A stretch of DNA of 64,000 bases from Heterostelium multicystogenum (lineage: Eukaryota > Evosea > Eumycetozoa > Acytosteliales > Acytosteliaceae), in assembly GCA_003667245.1 (NCBI GenBank), contig RCNN01000029.1, forward strand, positions 1 through 64,000. The letters are read 5' to 3'. The position numbers were made by a program, and so were the translations under genes. Under the pieces are notes generated by a model that did not search any database, had not been told where the DNA came from, and saw nothing but the letters and a program-made list of their open reading frames with translations. Numbering within the stretch: the first letter of the stretch is position 1; each line of letters begins with the position of its first letter. Shown here piece by piece: positions 36,382-47,630 of this stretch.

Positions 36382-37003
36382 ATGTAATCATCTCCAAACA
36401 CTTCCATTACAACTATTACAAGGTTACCAAACCAAATACTTACAACCACCAATCATTCAATATTCTCCTCCAACACTCAATCTAATATAATATAATATAA
36501 CAAGTAATATCCCTTTTACCAAAATACATTGTTAATTATCTAATTGAAAATACTACTATGATTGTTGGATATTATTCAATGGATAAATTGATACAATAAA
36601 CTATCAATATACTATTAGAAGAAGGTGTTAATAACACCTAGTTACATCAATCACCCACCATCTCTATCAAAACTAAAATAGAGATAAGTGTGTTTTTATT
36701 ACATTTTATTCAAAAAAAAGTCCTATAAATAAATTGAATTGCTTTTGGAAATTAAATGAATATATTGATAAAATTTATTAATACCACACCAAATACATTA
36801 ATGAAACAACAATTTAATTTAAATTTCCAACAGATTTATAGATCTTAAACAATAAAACAATCATTAAACAATTAATTACTTTTGTTTAAACTAATATTTT
36901 GTATACAATTACAAATTATATATCTTTAATTCTAATTTTATTATAAATATAATAATATATAGATATTACAATTTTATATTTAATTTATTAACAATTAAAA
37001 TAA
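36382..37003. other. Intergenic
   Basis: Very AT-rich, about 75-80 percent by eye. No supported gene. Confidence 0.6.
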
Positions 37004-37529
37004 ATGGATTCAAATAATAATAATAATAATGTTGATACATTGGTACCACCAATGAATACTTTATTGAATCAAAATGTAATGGCAGATGAAGGATTGATGA
37101 TGCAGATGGCTCAGAAAAAGAAAAAAGAAGCCAAAAAGAAGGATAAAAAGGATAAGAAGAAAGATAAGAAGAAAGAAAAGAAAAATGAAAAGAAGAAACT
37201 TGCAATCAAGAGATTAGATTGGAAAAAGGAAATCAAGAATTCAATCAAAGAGTATCCAGAAGGTACTGTAGTTCCAATGAAGATTGTCCGATCTAAAGTA
37301 CTAGCTGCCCAAAACGCAAAAATCGAGAAAATGCTTGGTAAACAATTCAATAAAAAGGTATTTAAAAACATAAGGACAATTTAACTCAAAAAAATAATAA
37401 AGAACTAATAGAAATACCTCAAATACTAAGATCTTAAAAGAGAACTCACGATGGGCAGTAACATCTCAAGGAGATCTTAAAATCCTTCCAAAAACAATCA
37501 AGACACCAGTTGGTACTCCAGCTGTTTAA
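37004..37529 (+). CDS. Lysine-rich protein with LYAR-type winged helix
   Basis: Exons 37004-37357 and 37431-37529 join in phase to give 150 residues. The N-terminal 40 residues are Asn/Met-rich, then a very basic stretch (KKKEAKKKDKKDKKKDKKK) typical of nucleolar proteins. The C-terminal 75 residues (LDWKKEIKNSIKEYPEG, VRSKVLAAQNAKIEKMLG, FNKKILKENSRWAV) follow the pattern of the C-terminal domain of LYAR, a nucleolar protein linked to pre-rRNA processing: a W, basic helix, VLAQ-like helix, FNKKI helix and a terminal K.L strand. The LYAR N-terminal zinc fingers are absent, so this is a stand-alone C-terminal module. Nucleolar or ribosome role is inference. Confidence 0.6.
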
Positions 37530-37689
37530 ATCAATAAACTACTTGTAAACATATAATACAAAACTTAGATGGAATTAAAGATTATAATTTACAATCAAAT
37601 AAGTTGAATAGTACACTTGTCATTGTTTGTTGTTTTTTTTTTGGTTTTGGTTTTTAAAAGAGATAAATTTATTAAGAAATTTAAATCAT

Positions 37690-38109
37690 TTAGATTCTGT
37701 TCTTCTCAACGTATTCCATGAGGAACTTGTATTCATCAGACTCCTTTCCGTAGGTCTTGATGGCAACACAGGAGCAGGCAACGACCTTACGGGCGGTGGC
37801 TTCCTTGTCGAGCTTGCAAAGACCGGACCATTCTCCCAACAACTTGGAGTCTTCGACGGTGATCAATGGGATGTCGTGTTCTTGGCACAATCCCTTAATC
37901 AAACGGACGTAGTTTGGCTCGTCACAGTTGTCAGCCAAGACGCAGAGACGGGCGGATCTCTTGTCCAAAGCCTTGACGACTTCGTGGAGACCACGGGCAA
38001 CACCGCTGCAGGCCAAAGATTCCTTGAGGACCTTTTGGAGGGCAACCATTGGGTCAGTTACCTTCTCAACTGGGTTGGTAATAGCTGATACAACATCTCC
38101 TTCAGACAT
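37690..38109 (-). CDS. rps12: 40S ribosomal protein S12 (eS12)
   Basis: Complete single-exon ORF of 139 residues. ALQKVLKESLACSGVARGLH, KRSARLCVLADNCDEPNYV, LIKGLCQEHDIPLITV, LGEWSGLCKLD and VVACSCVAIKTYG are all signature eS12/L7Ae-fold segments. Codon use is visibly more GC-rich at third positions than in neighbouring genes, as expected for a highly expressed ribosomal protein. Adjacent LYAR-type gene converges on it. Confidence 0.97.
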   Translation of the reverse strand: MSEGDVVSAITNPVEKVTDPMVALQKVLKESLACSGVARGLHEVVKALDKRSARLCVLADNCDEPNYVRLIKGLCQEHDIPLITVEDSKLLGEWSGLCKLDKEATARKVVACSCVAIKTYGKESDEYKFLMEYVEKNRI

Positions 38110-38894
38110 TTTGTGTGTTCTTTTTGTTTATTTAAGGGTGAATTCCTTACTAAAGCGAAAGTGTAAGTATCTAGTCGTTTTGTTCTGATCATTCATCATA
38201 GCCTATCCTGTTTCTAAGATGTAGTGTAGATAGATAGATAGTGATGGATGTGTATGGATACATACATGAGTACCAACAAACAGAATTTGCAAACAAGATT
38301 CAAAACTTCGAAATCATTGTATACATACTCAGAGTGAGTGAGAGGATTCGCAACCCCAGCACGCCACCTACACCTGCGGAGTGAGTCCAACAATTTTATG
38401 AAATTTTGGCAAAATTCAAAATTTAGACGAACTTCCAAAAATAATATTGTAAAATTTGAATTACTGTATGATTGTTTGGTTCAAATAACTATAATGATCT
38501 TCAAATTAAAAAAATATATATATATGAAATTTATATTTACAGTATAGGACATATGCCAATATATTATAATCGACATTACAATTGTATATTTATAGAATCA
38601 CAATAAAAATATCAAAATAAAAATAAATTTAGAAAAAAAAGCAAATATTATTAGTATTACTATTACTATTATTACTATTGTTATTAGCTAAATTAAAAAG
38701 AAAAGAGAAAAGACATTGTCGTAAGTGGTGAGTACCTATATTTGTATACCGGGGTGGGTGTGTGCTGTTCTTGTTATTGTTGTTGTTGTGTTGTTCTAGT
38801 TACATATTTATCTTGTTGTTTTATAAAAGGAGAAGATTCAAACTAATTAGTCGTTTTGTTTGTTGGTCAGTTTAGTTTAGTTTAATGAGAAGTG
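38110..38894. other. Intergenic between divergent rps12 and TACC, with a GC-rich island
   Basis: AT-rich except for a conspicuous GC-rich segment at about 38332-38392 flanked by GAGTGAG words. On the minus strand this island contains GGTTGCGAATCC, close to a tRNA B box, but no cloverleaf could be drawn. A minus-strand open frame through it (38214-38438) has no supporting homology. Confidence 0.5.
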
Positions 38895-41800
38895 ATGTCA
38901 TTCTTTGGAGACGACATTGAAAAGTTAGAGAAGTTTAAGGGGCGACTCGGTCTGGAGAATGATGGTATATATATGGATGACGACGATGATCCTTCAATCG
39001 ATCCTGCTGAGTACTCTAAATATAAACAGCTGGTAGAGCTAGGTGTCATCAACATGGATGGCTTGGAGACCACTTCGAATCTGTCCAATCCACAGATAAA
39101 TAGTGATGAGGATGCCGAGGAGCAGGAGAGAATGAGAATCGAAGCTCAGCGACAAGCTGAGAGACAGAGCAAGATGGAGGAGGAATTGGCTAAAGAGTTT
39201 GAAAGACTGAAAGCAGAGGAAGCAGCTAATGGTGGTGGAATGACTGAGGAAGAGATAGCCGAGGAACAGAGAAGAAAGGAAGAGGAGTCGAGAAGAAGAG
39301 TACAAGAGAGACAGAGAAAGCTAGCTGCCGGAAAGAAAAAGTCACCTGAAGAAGAAGAAAAAGAGAGACAGAGACTTCAAAAGCAAAAGGAACGAGATGA
39401 GGAGCGCGCCAAAATGAAGCAGGTGATGAAATCAAATCCTGCTCCTACCAATAGAGATATGGAGATGGTTGTTGATCAAGTAGAGCAACCAGTTCAGCAG
39501 GTTCAAACAATTCAACAGACATCGCAACCTGATGTGGTTATGAATGAAAATGAAGATGAGGATGAGGGGAAAAGAATGGCTCTAGAGCTAAAGAGACAGG
39601 CCGACAGACAGAGACAGATGGAGGAGGAGTTAGAAAGAGAAATGGCTAGATTGGCTGCAGAAGAGGGAGTAAATGGTGGTTTTATGCCGAGTGAAGAGGA
39701 ACTTGCAGAAGAGCAGAGAAGAAAAGATGAAGAGTCGAGAAGAAGAGTACAAGAGAGACAGAGAAAACTAGCTGCTGGCAAGAAAAAGACTCCTGAGGAA
39801 GAGGAAAAGGAAAGACAGCGTTTGCAAAAACAAAAAGAAAGAGACGAAGAGCGTGCTAAAATGAAACAGCAAATGGTTAGCAACACAAAGAAGCAAGAAG
39901 ATCAAATAGAGGTAGAGGATTTACCACCAAGACCAAAGTCAGTGCAGCAACCTGCTCAACCAATTCAACAACCAGTCGAAGAGATACAGAGTGTTAGTGA
40001 AGAGCTTGATGACAGCGCAAGATTAGAGCTTGAGGCACAAAAGCAGGCTGAAAGACAGAGAAAGATGGAGGAAGAGCTGCAAAAAGAATTTGATAGATTG
40101 GCAGCTGAAGAAGCAGCAAATGGAGGTGGAATGACGGAAGAGGAGATAGCCGAGGAGCAGAGAAGAAAAGATGAAGAGTCAAGAAGAAGAGTACAAGAGA
40201 GACAGAGAAAACTAGCTGCTGGAAAGAAAAAGACTCCTGAAGAGGAAGAAAAGGAAAGACAGCGTTTGCAGAAACAAAAAGAAAGAGACGAAGAGCGTGC
40301 CAAGATGAAGCAAATGATGAATAGCAATAAGAAGAGAGGTACTTGTCGGCGAAGAACCAGAGCCAGCTCCAGCTATGCCACAGGTACAACAGCCACTAGC
40401 ACAAGTGGAGGATATTCCACCACAACAGCAACAGGATAATTCTGAAGAAGACGAAAGTCAGAGAATATTGATTGAGCAACGCAGACAAGCTGAGATGCAA
40501 AGAAAGATGGAGGAAGAGTTGGCTAAAGAGTTTGAGAGACTGGCGGCAGAGGAGGCAGCTAATGGTGGTGGAATGACTGAGGAAGAAATTGCCGAGGAAC
40601 AGAGAAGAAAGGAAGAGGAGTCGAGAAGAAGAGTACAGGAGAGACAGAAAAAGCTAGCTGCTGGCAAGAAAAAGACTCCTGAGGAGGAAGAAAAGGAAAG
40701 ACAGCGTTTGCAGAAACAAAAAGAAAGAGACGAAGAGCGTGCCAAGATGAAACAAATGATGAATAATAAGAAGAAAGATGATGTTCAGGAAGAGGTACAA
40801 TCACCACCATCAACTGCAGCTATTGTACAAAATATCCCCACACAACACAAACAGACTGAGTTGGAAGATGAGTTTGAAAGAGCAAACAGAGAGGCACAGA
40901 GACAGGCTGAAATGCAGAGAAAGATGGAAGAGGAACTACAAAAAGAATTTGACAGACTTGCAGCCGAAGAGAAGGCAAATGGAGGTGGAATGACGGAAGA
41001 GGAGATGGCTGAGGAACAAAGGCGAAAGGATGAAGAGTCCAGAAGGAGAGTTCAAGAGCGACAGAAAAAAGCAGCAGCATCAAAGTCACCGGAGGAAGAG
41101 GAAAAGGAAAGACAGCGTCTGCAGAAACAAAAAGAAAGAGACGAAGAGCGTGCTAAAATGAAACAACAGATGATGTCCAAGAAGACAACCAGCGGCACAA
41201 GCTCACCCCCAACAAAACAAGTTGAAAAAGAAGACACACAAGAGGAGAAAGAAGTAGAGGTAGAAAAGAAACAGCAGCCTCTAACTGTACCACAACTTCC
41301 ACAACCACAGATTCCACCAACTTCCTCCAACAACAACACTTTGTACACTAACAATAGCAACCTCTATAATAACCCAACTTCACCTACCCAACAGCAATAT
41401 ATACCTCATTCCCAAATGTACTATCAACAATCACCTCATTCACCATATCACCAGCAACAACACTCCCAAGCTGGCCAGCCACCATACTATGTGCCTCAGC
41501 CCAACTTTTACCAATCCAATGCATTTTATTCACAAGAAGATGTCGACCGAATAGTGGACCAAGTCAGAAAAGAAGTATTGAAGCAGGTAACTATCACTGA
41601 GACTCTTGGCTATTCTATATAAAACCGATATTCTAACTGCAGACTTTGTTTTAATTAATTAAGGCATCAGGAGAGAGCGCGATTCTAGCAGCTGAATTTG
41701 AGTCAATGGAAATGAAGTATGAAAAAGAAGTGATGAATTGCAGCTCACTGCGAAGTGTGTTGGCTCAGTATGAGTCCACTCTGAAGAAGATGATCGATCA

Positions 41801-42146
41801 ACCTGCCCCAATGCCACAAAACTCTGCGAAGCTGACAGAGACGCTCATCGAAAATGACCAATTGAGAAAGGAGAATAAAGACCTGAAGGAAAGCATTGCG
41901 CAGCTCAACAAGGAGCTGGCTTTGCAACAATCAAGGTTCAACGCATTGAAAGCGCACGCCGAGCAAAAGCTCGACAGTGCATCCGATCAACTCTTGAAGC
42001 TAAAAGAAGTTGCCGCCAAGGAAGTGGCCGTACTCAACGCTAAACTTAACAAGTCCGAAACCAAACTGGTATCCAAAGAGAAAGAGAATGAAGAACTAGC
42101 AAAACTATGTGATGAATTAATTTTCAAACTGCAGAAGCAATCCTAA
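38895..42146 (+). CDS. tacc: TACC-domain protein with five charged tandem repeats
   Basis: TACC proteins bind XMAP215-family polymerases (CP224 in Dictyostelium) and act at centrosomes and microtubule tips. Exons 38895-41586 and 41664-42146. The N-terminal 75 residues (MSFFGDDIEKLEKF) are unique. Five repeats of about 145 residues follow, each with KMEEEL, EEQRRK, ESRRRVQERQ and ERDEERAKMK, separated by Gln/Pro linkers. A Pro/Gln/Tyr-rich stretch precedes the last exon, a TACC coiled coil: AAEFESMEMKYEKEV, FNALKAHAEQKLDSASDQL, KENEELAKLCDELIFKLQK. The conserved HAE.KL and CDELI.KL motifs are clear. One frame change lies at about 40326-40350 between repeats 3 and 4. The repeat block probably forms long charged helices. 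Confidence 0.88.
39124..41175 (+). repeat. Five-copy tandem coding repeat, period about 440 bp
   Basis: Copies start near 39124, 39571, 40015, 40456 and 40872 and each contains about 300 bp of closely similar DNA, including synonymous sites in the ESRRRVQERQ region. Linkers of about 130 bp differ much more. High DNA identity suggests recent duplication or gene conversion. Confidence 0.9.
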
Positions 42147-42839
42147 CACAACAACAGCCATAGCCATAGCATACAACCATTAGTCAACATAGTTAAACTT
42201 ACAAACATAAAATATATAAACACTTTAAATGACATAACAAATATATCCAGTTTTTAATACAACTCAATTTGGTCCAATTTAGAAAAACACGAAACTTATT
42301 TCTTTTCTATTTTCAATTTTTCTAATATAGATGTTAATTTCCTACCCACACAATTGTGGGAAAAGAAAGAAATAAATATTCTATAACTATAAATACTTTA
42401 TTCTTTTTATATATATTTGTTTGATTAATAAGTCTTGTTAAATTAGGAAGAGAGCCATAGTATTTGTTGAAGAATGATTGATAAATTTAAATAGAAAAGA
42501 TAGGGAATTGAAATTGAATTTTTCGGATTACATAAAGAAGACACCTGTCAAAATAGGTTGCAATTCAAATGATGATGTATCATCACATTTGTTAATTAAA
42601 TTACTGAGTAATTTTGGGATGAAAACTCGATTTATTAATAATTTCACCAAAAGATCTCACACAACTTTTACAGATAATAATGACGGTAATCGGGTGCTGT
42701 TGAGTTTTCAAGATAATAATGAAAAAAATATTAAAAATGAATTTTTATAATAAATAATTTTAGATAAAAACCCAAAAAGAACGAAACATTTTTTTGAATT
42801 GGTTTGTCTACTGTGATAAATAAATCAAAAGCTTAACAA
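42147..42839. other. Intergenic, with one doubtful ORF
   Basis: AT-rich. An open frame of 90 codons at 42478-42750 (INLNRKDRELKLNFSDYI onward; Asn/Lys-rich) begins without a good ATG context and has no recognised homology. It may be a small hypothetical gene or chance. Confidence 0.4.
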
Positions 42840-44696
42840 ATGTCAACCAGAAGAAATAATCCTAAGAAGAAGAATAATAATAATAACAACAAGACAAAGA
42901 CACAACAACAGCAACAACCTACTGTAGCAGCTGAAGAATCAAATAATACTACTACTGAAACCGTTGTCGTTGAAGAATCTAATACTACTACAACTACAAC
43001 TACTGAAAACACTGAAGTAGATACACCAGTTACCACTGAAGCAACTACTTCCGAACAAACCACTTTAGAAGAAAGACAAAATAAAGTAGTCGAAGATCTT
43101 ACAAATTTGGATAATAAAGTTGAGAGCTTACTTGGAGAAACAAAGATGGATACTGTCATTGTAGATGAAAACAACCTTGAGATTGCAAGCAAGGTTGCTG
43201 ATGAGCAACAACCAACTGAGGAAAATAAACCATCAGTTGTTGAGGAAACTAAAGTAGAAGAAGTCAAGGCTGAAGAGCCAGTTGCTGAGCCAGTTGTCGA
43301 AGCACAACCAGAGCCAGTTGTTGAAGAAACTAAAGCAGAAGAACTCAAGACTGAGGAGCCAGTTGTAGAATCAGAACCAGTTGCTGAAGCAGTTGTTGAA
43401 GAGACTAAAATAGAGGATGTTAAGGCTGAAGAGCCTGTTGCTGAGCCAGTTGTCGAAGCACAACTAGAGCCAGTTGCTGAACCACTTGTTGAAGCACAAC
43501 CAGAACCAGTCGCTGAGCCACTTGTTGAGCCAGTTGCTGAGGAACTTGTAGTTGCCGCTGAAGATACTCAAGTAGAAGAAGTCAAGACTGAGGAACTTGT
43601 TGCCGAACCAGTCGCTGAGCCAGTTGTAGAATCACAACCAGAGCCAGTTGCAGAACCAGTTGTAGAGGTACAACCAGAGCCAGTTGCAGAGCCAGTTGTT
43701 GAAGCACAACCAGAGCCAGTTGCTGAACCAGTTGTCGAAGCACAGCCAGAACCAGTAGTTGAGCAATCAAATATTACTGATTCATTTGTAATTGTAGAGC
43801 CAGTCAAAGCAGAGGAACCAGTTAAAGTAGAAGAACCAGTAGCAGTTGTTGAAGAAAAAGCTGAAGAACTAGTTGTTGAAGCCGAACAACCAAAGATTGA
43901 AGTTGAACAACTAGCAGTCGAATCACAACAAGAAGAAAAACCAAGAGTTGAAGAGCAATCTTTTGTAGTAGTCGAGAAGGAACAAGAGCAACCAGCAATC
44001 GAATCAGAACAACCAAAGCAAAATGAAAATACCCATATGAATGGAAATAACAATCATGTAGAGTCAGCACCAGCTGTTGCACCAGCTGTTGTACCAGTAG
44101 AAGAAGAGGATAACAGACCAGATCCAAATGTTTTGTCCGACGAGGAGATGGCCAATCAATTCAAGAACGAAGGTAACGAATTGTTCAAGAGATCTTTCTT
44201 CCGTGAATCCATCGAGAGCTACACCAAATCACTTAAGCACAAGCCATCACACATGGTTTACAGTAACCGTTCAATAAGCTTCTTCAAGTTGAAGATGTTC
44301 GAGCGTTCACTTGAGGATGCAGATCTCTCCATTCAAATGAAGCCAGACTGGACCAAGGGATACTTGAGAAAGGGTATCGCTTTGGTTGCCCTCCAACGTT
44401 TGGAGGAAGCTAAAACTGTTTTCCTTCAAGGTCTTGCCATTGATAAGGACAACTCTGATCTTCAAAAGAATCTTGAAGAAGTTAACCAGAAAATCCATGC
44501 TAAGAACAACCCAGAGTCAGTCTCCAAGTCCGAAAAACCAGTTGCTGACAAGAACAAACAAGTTGCCAAGAGATCATATGGATTGTTCGGATCCATCACA
44601 ACACTTGCAGCTTTGGCCGGTATTGCTGTTCTTTCCTATCAAAGACCTCCATTCATTCAAAATATGTTTGGATTCTTTAAAAAGTTACTCAAATAA
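42840..44696 (+). CDS. TPR protein with Glu/Val/Pro repeats and C-terminal membrane segment
   Basis: Intact single-exon ORF of 618 residues. The basic N-terminus (MSTRRNNPKKK) has polyN and polyQ. Residues about 130-330 are dominated by degenerate repeats of VAEPVVEAQPEP type, giving an acidic, extended region. A TPR domain of about three repeats follows at residues 430-550: ANQFKNEGNELFKRSFFRES, YSNRSISFFKLKMFERSLED, TKGYLRKGIALVALQRLEEA. This order is like STI1/SGT-type co-chaperone TPRs that hold Hsp70/Hsp90 EEVD tails. Near the C-terminus LFGSITTLAALAGIAVLSY is a probable membrane anchor, then a basic tail KKLLK, a tail-anchored layout. A mitochondrial or ER surface chaperone receptor is a reasonable inference. 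Confidence 0.8.
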   Translation: MSTRRNNPKKKNNNNNNKTKTQQQQQPTVAAEESNNTTTETVVVEESNTTTTTTTENTEVDTPVTTEATTSEQTTLEERQNKVVEDLTNLDNKVESLLGETKMDTVIVDENNLEIASKVADEQQPTEENKPSVVEETKVEEVKAEEPVAEPVVEAQPEPVVEETKAEELKTEEPVVESEPVAEAVVEETKIEDVKAEEPVAEPVVEAQLEPVAEPLVEAQPEPVAEPLVEPVAEELVVAAEDTQVEEVKTEELVAEPVAEPVVESQPEPVAEPVVEVQPEPVAEPVVEAQPEPVAEPVVEAQPEPVVEQSNITDSFVIVEPVKAEEPVKVEEPVAVVEEKAEELVVEAEQPKIEVEQLAVESQQEEKPRVEEQSFVVVEKEQEQPAIESEQPKQNENTHMNGNNNHVESAPAVAPAVVPVEEEDNRPDPNVLSDEEMANQFKNEGNELFKRSFFRESIESYTKSLKHKPSHMVYSNRSISFFKLKMFERSLEDADLSIQMKPDWTKGYLRKGIALVALQRLEEAKTVFLQGLAIDKDNSDLQKNLEEVNQKIHAKNNPESVSKSEKPVADKNKQVAKRSYGLFGSITTLAALAGIAVLSYQRPPFIQNMFGFFKKLLK

Positions 44697-44773
44697 ATAA
44701 AATATAGAGATATATATTATATTTTTAAATAAAACTTGTATTTGTCATTTATTTCATTCTTTATATCTACTAT

Positions 44774-45943
44774 TTACATTAATAAATGATGGGTATTTAT
44801 AAAATTTACAATGGAGGTCTGTTGGTTCTGCACTGCAATTTCCAAGGCTTGCATGATAGATCCTTCTCTTCGGTTGTTGTATAAAAACTCAAAGGTAGAA
44901 AGGTGACCATTTTTGGCTGCTTGGTGCAAAGCGTTGTGGGTGCAACCCTCGATTCTATGCTGATGTAAGAATTCCAAAGTGGCAAGATGTCCATTCTCAG
45001 CAGCCCAATCCATAGCATTGGTGGTACAGTACTCATTTCTTTGGAAATGAAGGAACTTTACAATATCCAAGAGTCCTTTCTTGGCAACATTGTCCAGAGT
45101 GCTCTTGTAATGGATATTTCGGTTGTTCGCTTGTACAAATCTTACTATCTCTAAAAATCCACTAATAGATCTATTTAAGCTTTCAAAACGATTCAAACCT
45201 TCGTCTCTATTGTTATGTAGAAATTCGACGACCTCCAAGTGTCCATTCTCAGCCGCTTGAGTCAATGCATTGGAAGTGCAACCTTCGTTTCTATTATAAT
45301 GTAGAAACTTTACAACATCGAGGTAACCCTTTTCCGCAGCTGTATCCATGGCAATGGTAGTGCATTTTTCTGATCGATTTTCATGGAGATATTCTACAAT
45401 TTTAAGATTTCCAAAAGAGGCAGCTCTATCAATGGCGTTGGAGCAATCAATTAGTTTTCCAACACCAGAGTTATTTACATATTTCAATATTTCTAAATTT
45501 CCAACTTCACATAACAACAATATTTCTTTATTCAATTTTTGAATATCCAAATGTTGTCCATATTCCTCTATTATCTTTTTAACTATATTAAAATTATCTG
45601 TACTAATACTACTGTTATTATTATTACTATAGTTTTTACAACATATTCTATTAAATAAATAAATAAGACTATCAAAATATTTTAATTTTACAACTTCTAT
45701 ATTACTATTACTATTGTTATTATTATTACTATTATTTAAATAGGTATCTAAATTTTTAAAGAACACTGAAATATAAATATAGTTTATAAGTTGATTTGGT
45801 TCTTCGATTAATTGATACCAGTTGTATGTTTCTATTTTTCTATCATCACCATCAAGATTGTCCTTCACCAAATTAGATATATATTGATTATTTATAATTT
45901 TGATTTGTTGAAATATATTTAGTCTAACAACCAATGGTTTCAA
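44774..45943 (-). CDS. Ankyrin-repeat protein, dictyostelid type
   Basis: Intact ORF of 389 residues. The N-terminal 130 residues are a conserved-looking non-repeat region (MKPLVVRLNIFQQIKIINNQ) with an Asn tract. From about residue 140 there are eight or so ankyrin-like repeats with a distinctive form: AAEKGYLDVVKFLHYNRNEG, AAENGHLEVVEFLHNNRDEG, AAKNGHLSTFEFLYNNRREG. The repeated FLH.NR.EGCT unit is characteristic of a large dictyostelid ankyrin family whose function I do not know. No signal peptide. Confidence 0.85.
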   Translation of the reverse strand: MKPLVVRLNIFQQIKIINNQYISNLVKDNLDGDDRKIETYNWYQLIEEPNQLINYIYISVFFKNLDTYLNNSNNNNNSNSNIEVVKLKYFDSLIYLFNRICCKNYSNNNNSSISTDNFNIVKKIIEEYGQHLDIQKLNKEILLLCEVGNLEILKYVNNSGVGKLIDCSNAIDRAASFGNLKIVEYLHENRSEKCTTIAMDTAAEKGYLDVVKFLHYNRNEGCTSNALTQAAENGHLEVVEFLHNNRDEGLNRFESLNRSISGFLEIVRFVQANNRNIHYKSTLDNVAKKGLLDIVKFLHFQRNEYCTTNAMDWAAENGHLATLEFLHQHRIEGCTHNALHQAAKNGHLSTFEFLYNNRREGSIMQALEIAVQNQQTSIVNFINTHHLLM

Positions 45944-47630
45944 AAGGTTTTAATATTTAATGAATCCATTATTATCTAAATACAAAAACATATATAAATA
46001 AATAAAAATATTATTGAATTGGCTTGTTATTAATTGTACTTTTAATGAGTAACAAATAATGAATTTAAAAAAAATCTATCGATGTATATATATTTATTTT
46101 ATTGAGTTGATATCTACTTTAACATGAATAAATTAAAAAAGTTATGATAATTTCTATAAATTATTGTATTATTATTAAAATGGTTATAATATTAAAATAT
46201 TATATTACTATTATTATTAATATTGTTTGATCTAAAGTATATTTATAAGTATAGTGAAAAGTGCAAATGGTATTATGAAAGGACAAAATACAACCATTCA
46301 ATTGGATGTAACTATGCAAATGCCATTTGGGTTTTAAATATCTATCGATCTAATCTATGGAATTCCTGGGGTATCACAAGCCATTCTATAGAATGGATTG
46401 TTTTTTTTATCAAAAGTAAAAAGAATTTTCTAAAAAAATATTTTTTTACTTACATACTGCTTGTTTTAAAATGGTTGGATTGATTAGTAACCCAAAAAAA
46501 ACAAAAAAACCAATTACAAATGTCATAACACTCCAAAAATAGTAGTCGACTGTAATTAAGAAACCACAAAAAACAAAAAAACAGGGCTTTATCAAAAAAC
46601 AATAATATTTGCAACACCACACACATCTAATTTTACGAACTCCTATATTCTCCAACTAGATATCATCCTATATATGAGAGGATAGATTTATAGGTTATAA
46701 CCCACAACAATAAAAACAACAACATCAACAACACCGATTAATTATAAATTTGAAAAAACAAACTAAATTGTTTTGTTGATTATAATTCATCGATAGATTA
46801 GATAGAAAGTTATTAACTTAATGATGTATACATGTTAAGGCTTCTGAGAAATGAGCGATTAGAGTTGGAGTTGGATCACTATAAACCAATATGAAATTCT
46901 AACAATCCTTTTTCTTAAATCTTAACTATTTATATTATGAAGTAAGTTCAATTGAACTAATTGGAACATGGAAGTCAACTTTGAGTGATTCATTCATTAT
47001 ATAAAGTTCAATACGTATTGAGTTTAAACACAAACAATATATGAATGAAGAAGTAGAAAATGATGATAAATAATAATGATCTCTATGAATAAATAAGTAC
47101 TGCAGTGATCATATTATTGCAGAGTTGAGGTCAGAAAAACATAAGTGAATATCATAGTCGCATCCTATTCTATTAATAACAAGAGTCACATTGCTAGCAT
47201 AAATTTTTAAATTTAAATTATTGTTAGATTTTTTATTTATTATTATTATTATTAATTTTGAATTTAGTTTGTTTGTGTGTGTTGTGTTTTTAATCGTATC
47301 ATTTTCAAACACAACGTTATCTAAATATATACTATTAATAATATAATATATATTATATTATATGTACGTCGCATAGATATTATAAAGTAGAAAGAAATAG
47401 AAGTAGAAGTAGTTGAAGTTTAGTTATTATATTGCTTAGTTTTAGTTTGTTTTATTTATCTTTTGTCTTGTAATTTAGTTGTATAAGATAGATAGATAGT
47501 TAGTTAAAAGTAGTAATAGTAGCTATAGTGGTAGTAGTTTAAGTTGCTTAGTTAGTTAGTTTGTATAGATTTGCTTGTTATATATTAGTTTGTTATAGTA
47601 GTCGAGTAGTGTAGAGTAGGATTGATTATA
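45944..47630. other. Long intergenic region with C-poor leader
   Basis: AT-rich 1.7 kb. Short ORFs at 46223-46483 and 47109-47312 lack homology and are probably chance. From about 47390 to the ATG at 47631 the plus strand is almost devoid of C and built from GTAG/TTAG words, suggesting a special 5' leader for the next gene. Confidence 0.5.

Noticed and set aside
38332..38392. Possible tRNA on minus (B-box-like GGTTGCGAATCC)
   Set aside because: The spacing to any A-box-like sequence is wrong and no acceptor stem or cloverleaf could be formed.
39039..41360. Several Ser/Phe/Leu-rich minus-strand ORFs
   Set aside because: Antisense of the Glu/Arg/Lys-rich TACC repeats; repetition follows from the repeat units.
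46223..46483. Plus-strand open frame of 86 codons
   Set aside because: No ATG at the head, composition like translated AT-rich spacer, no homology.
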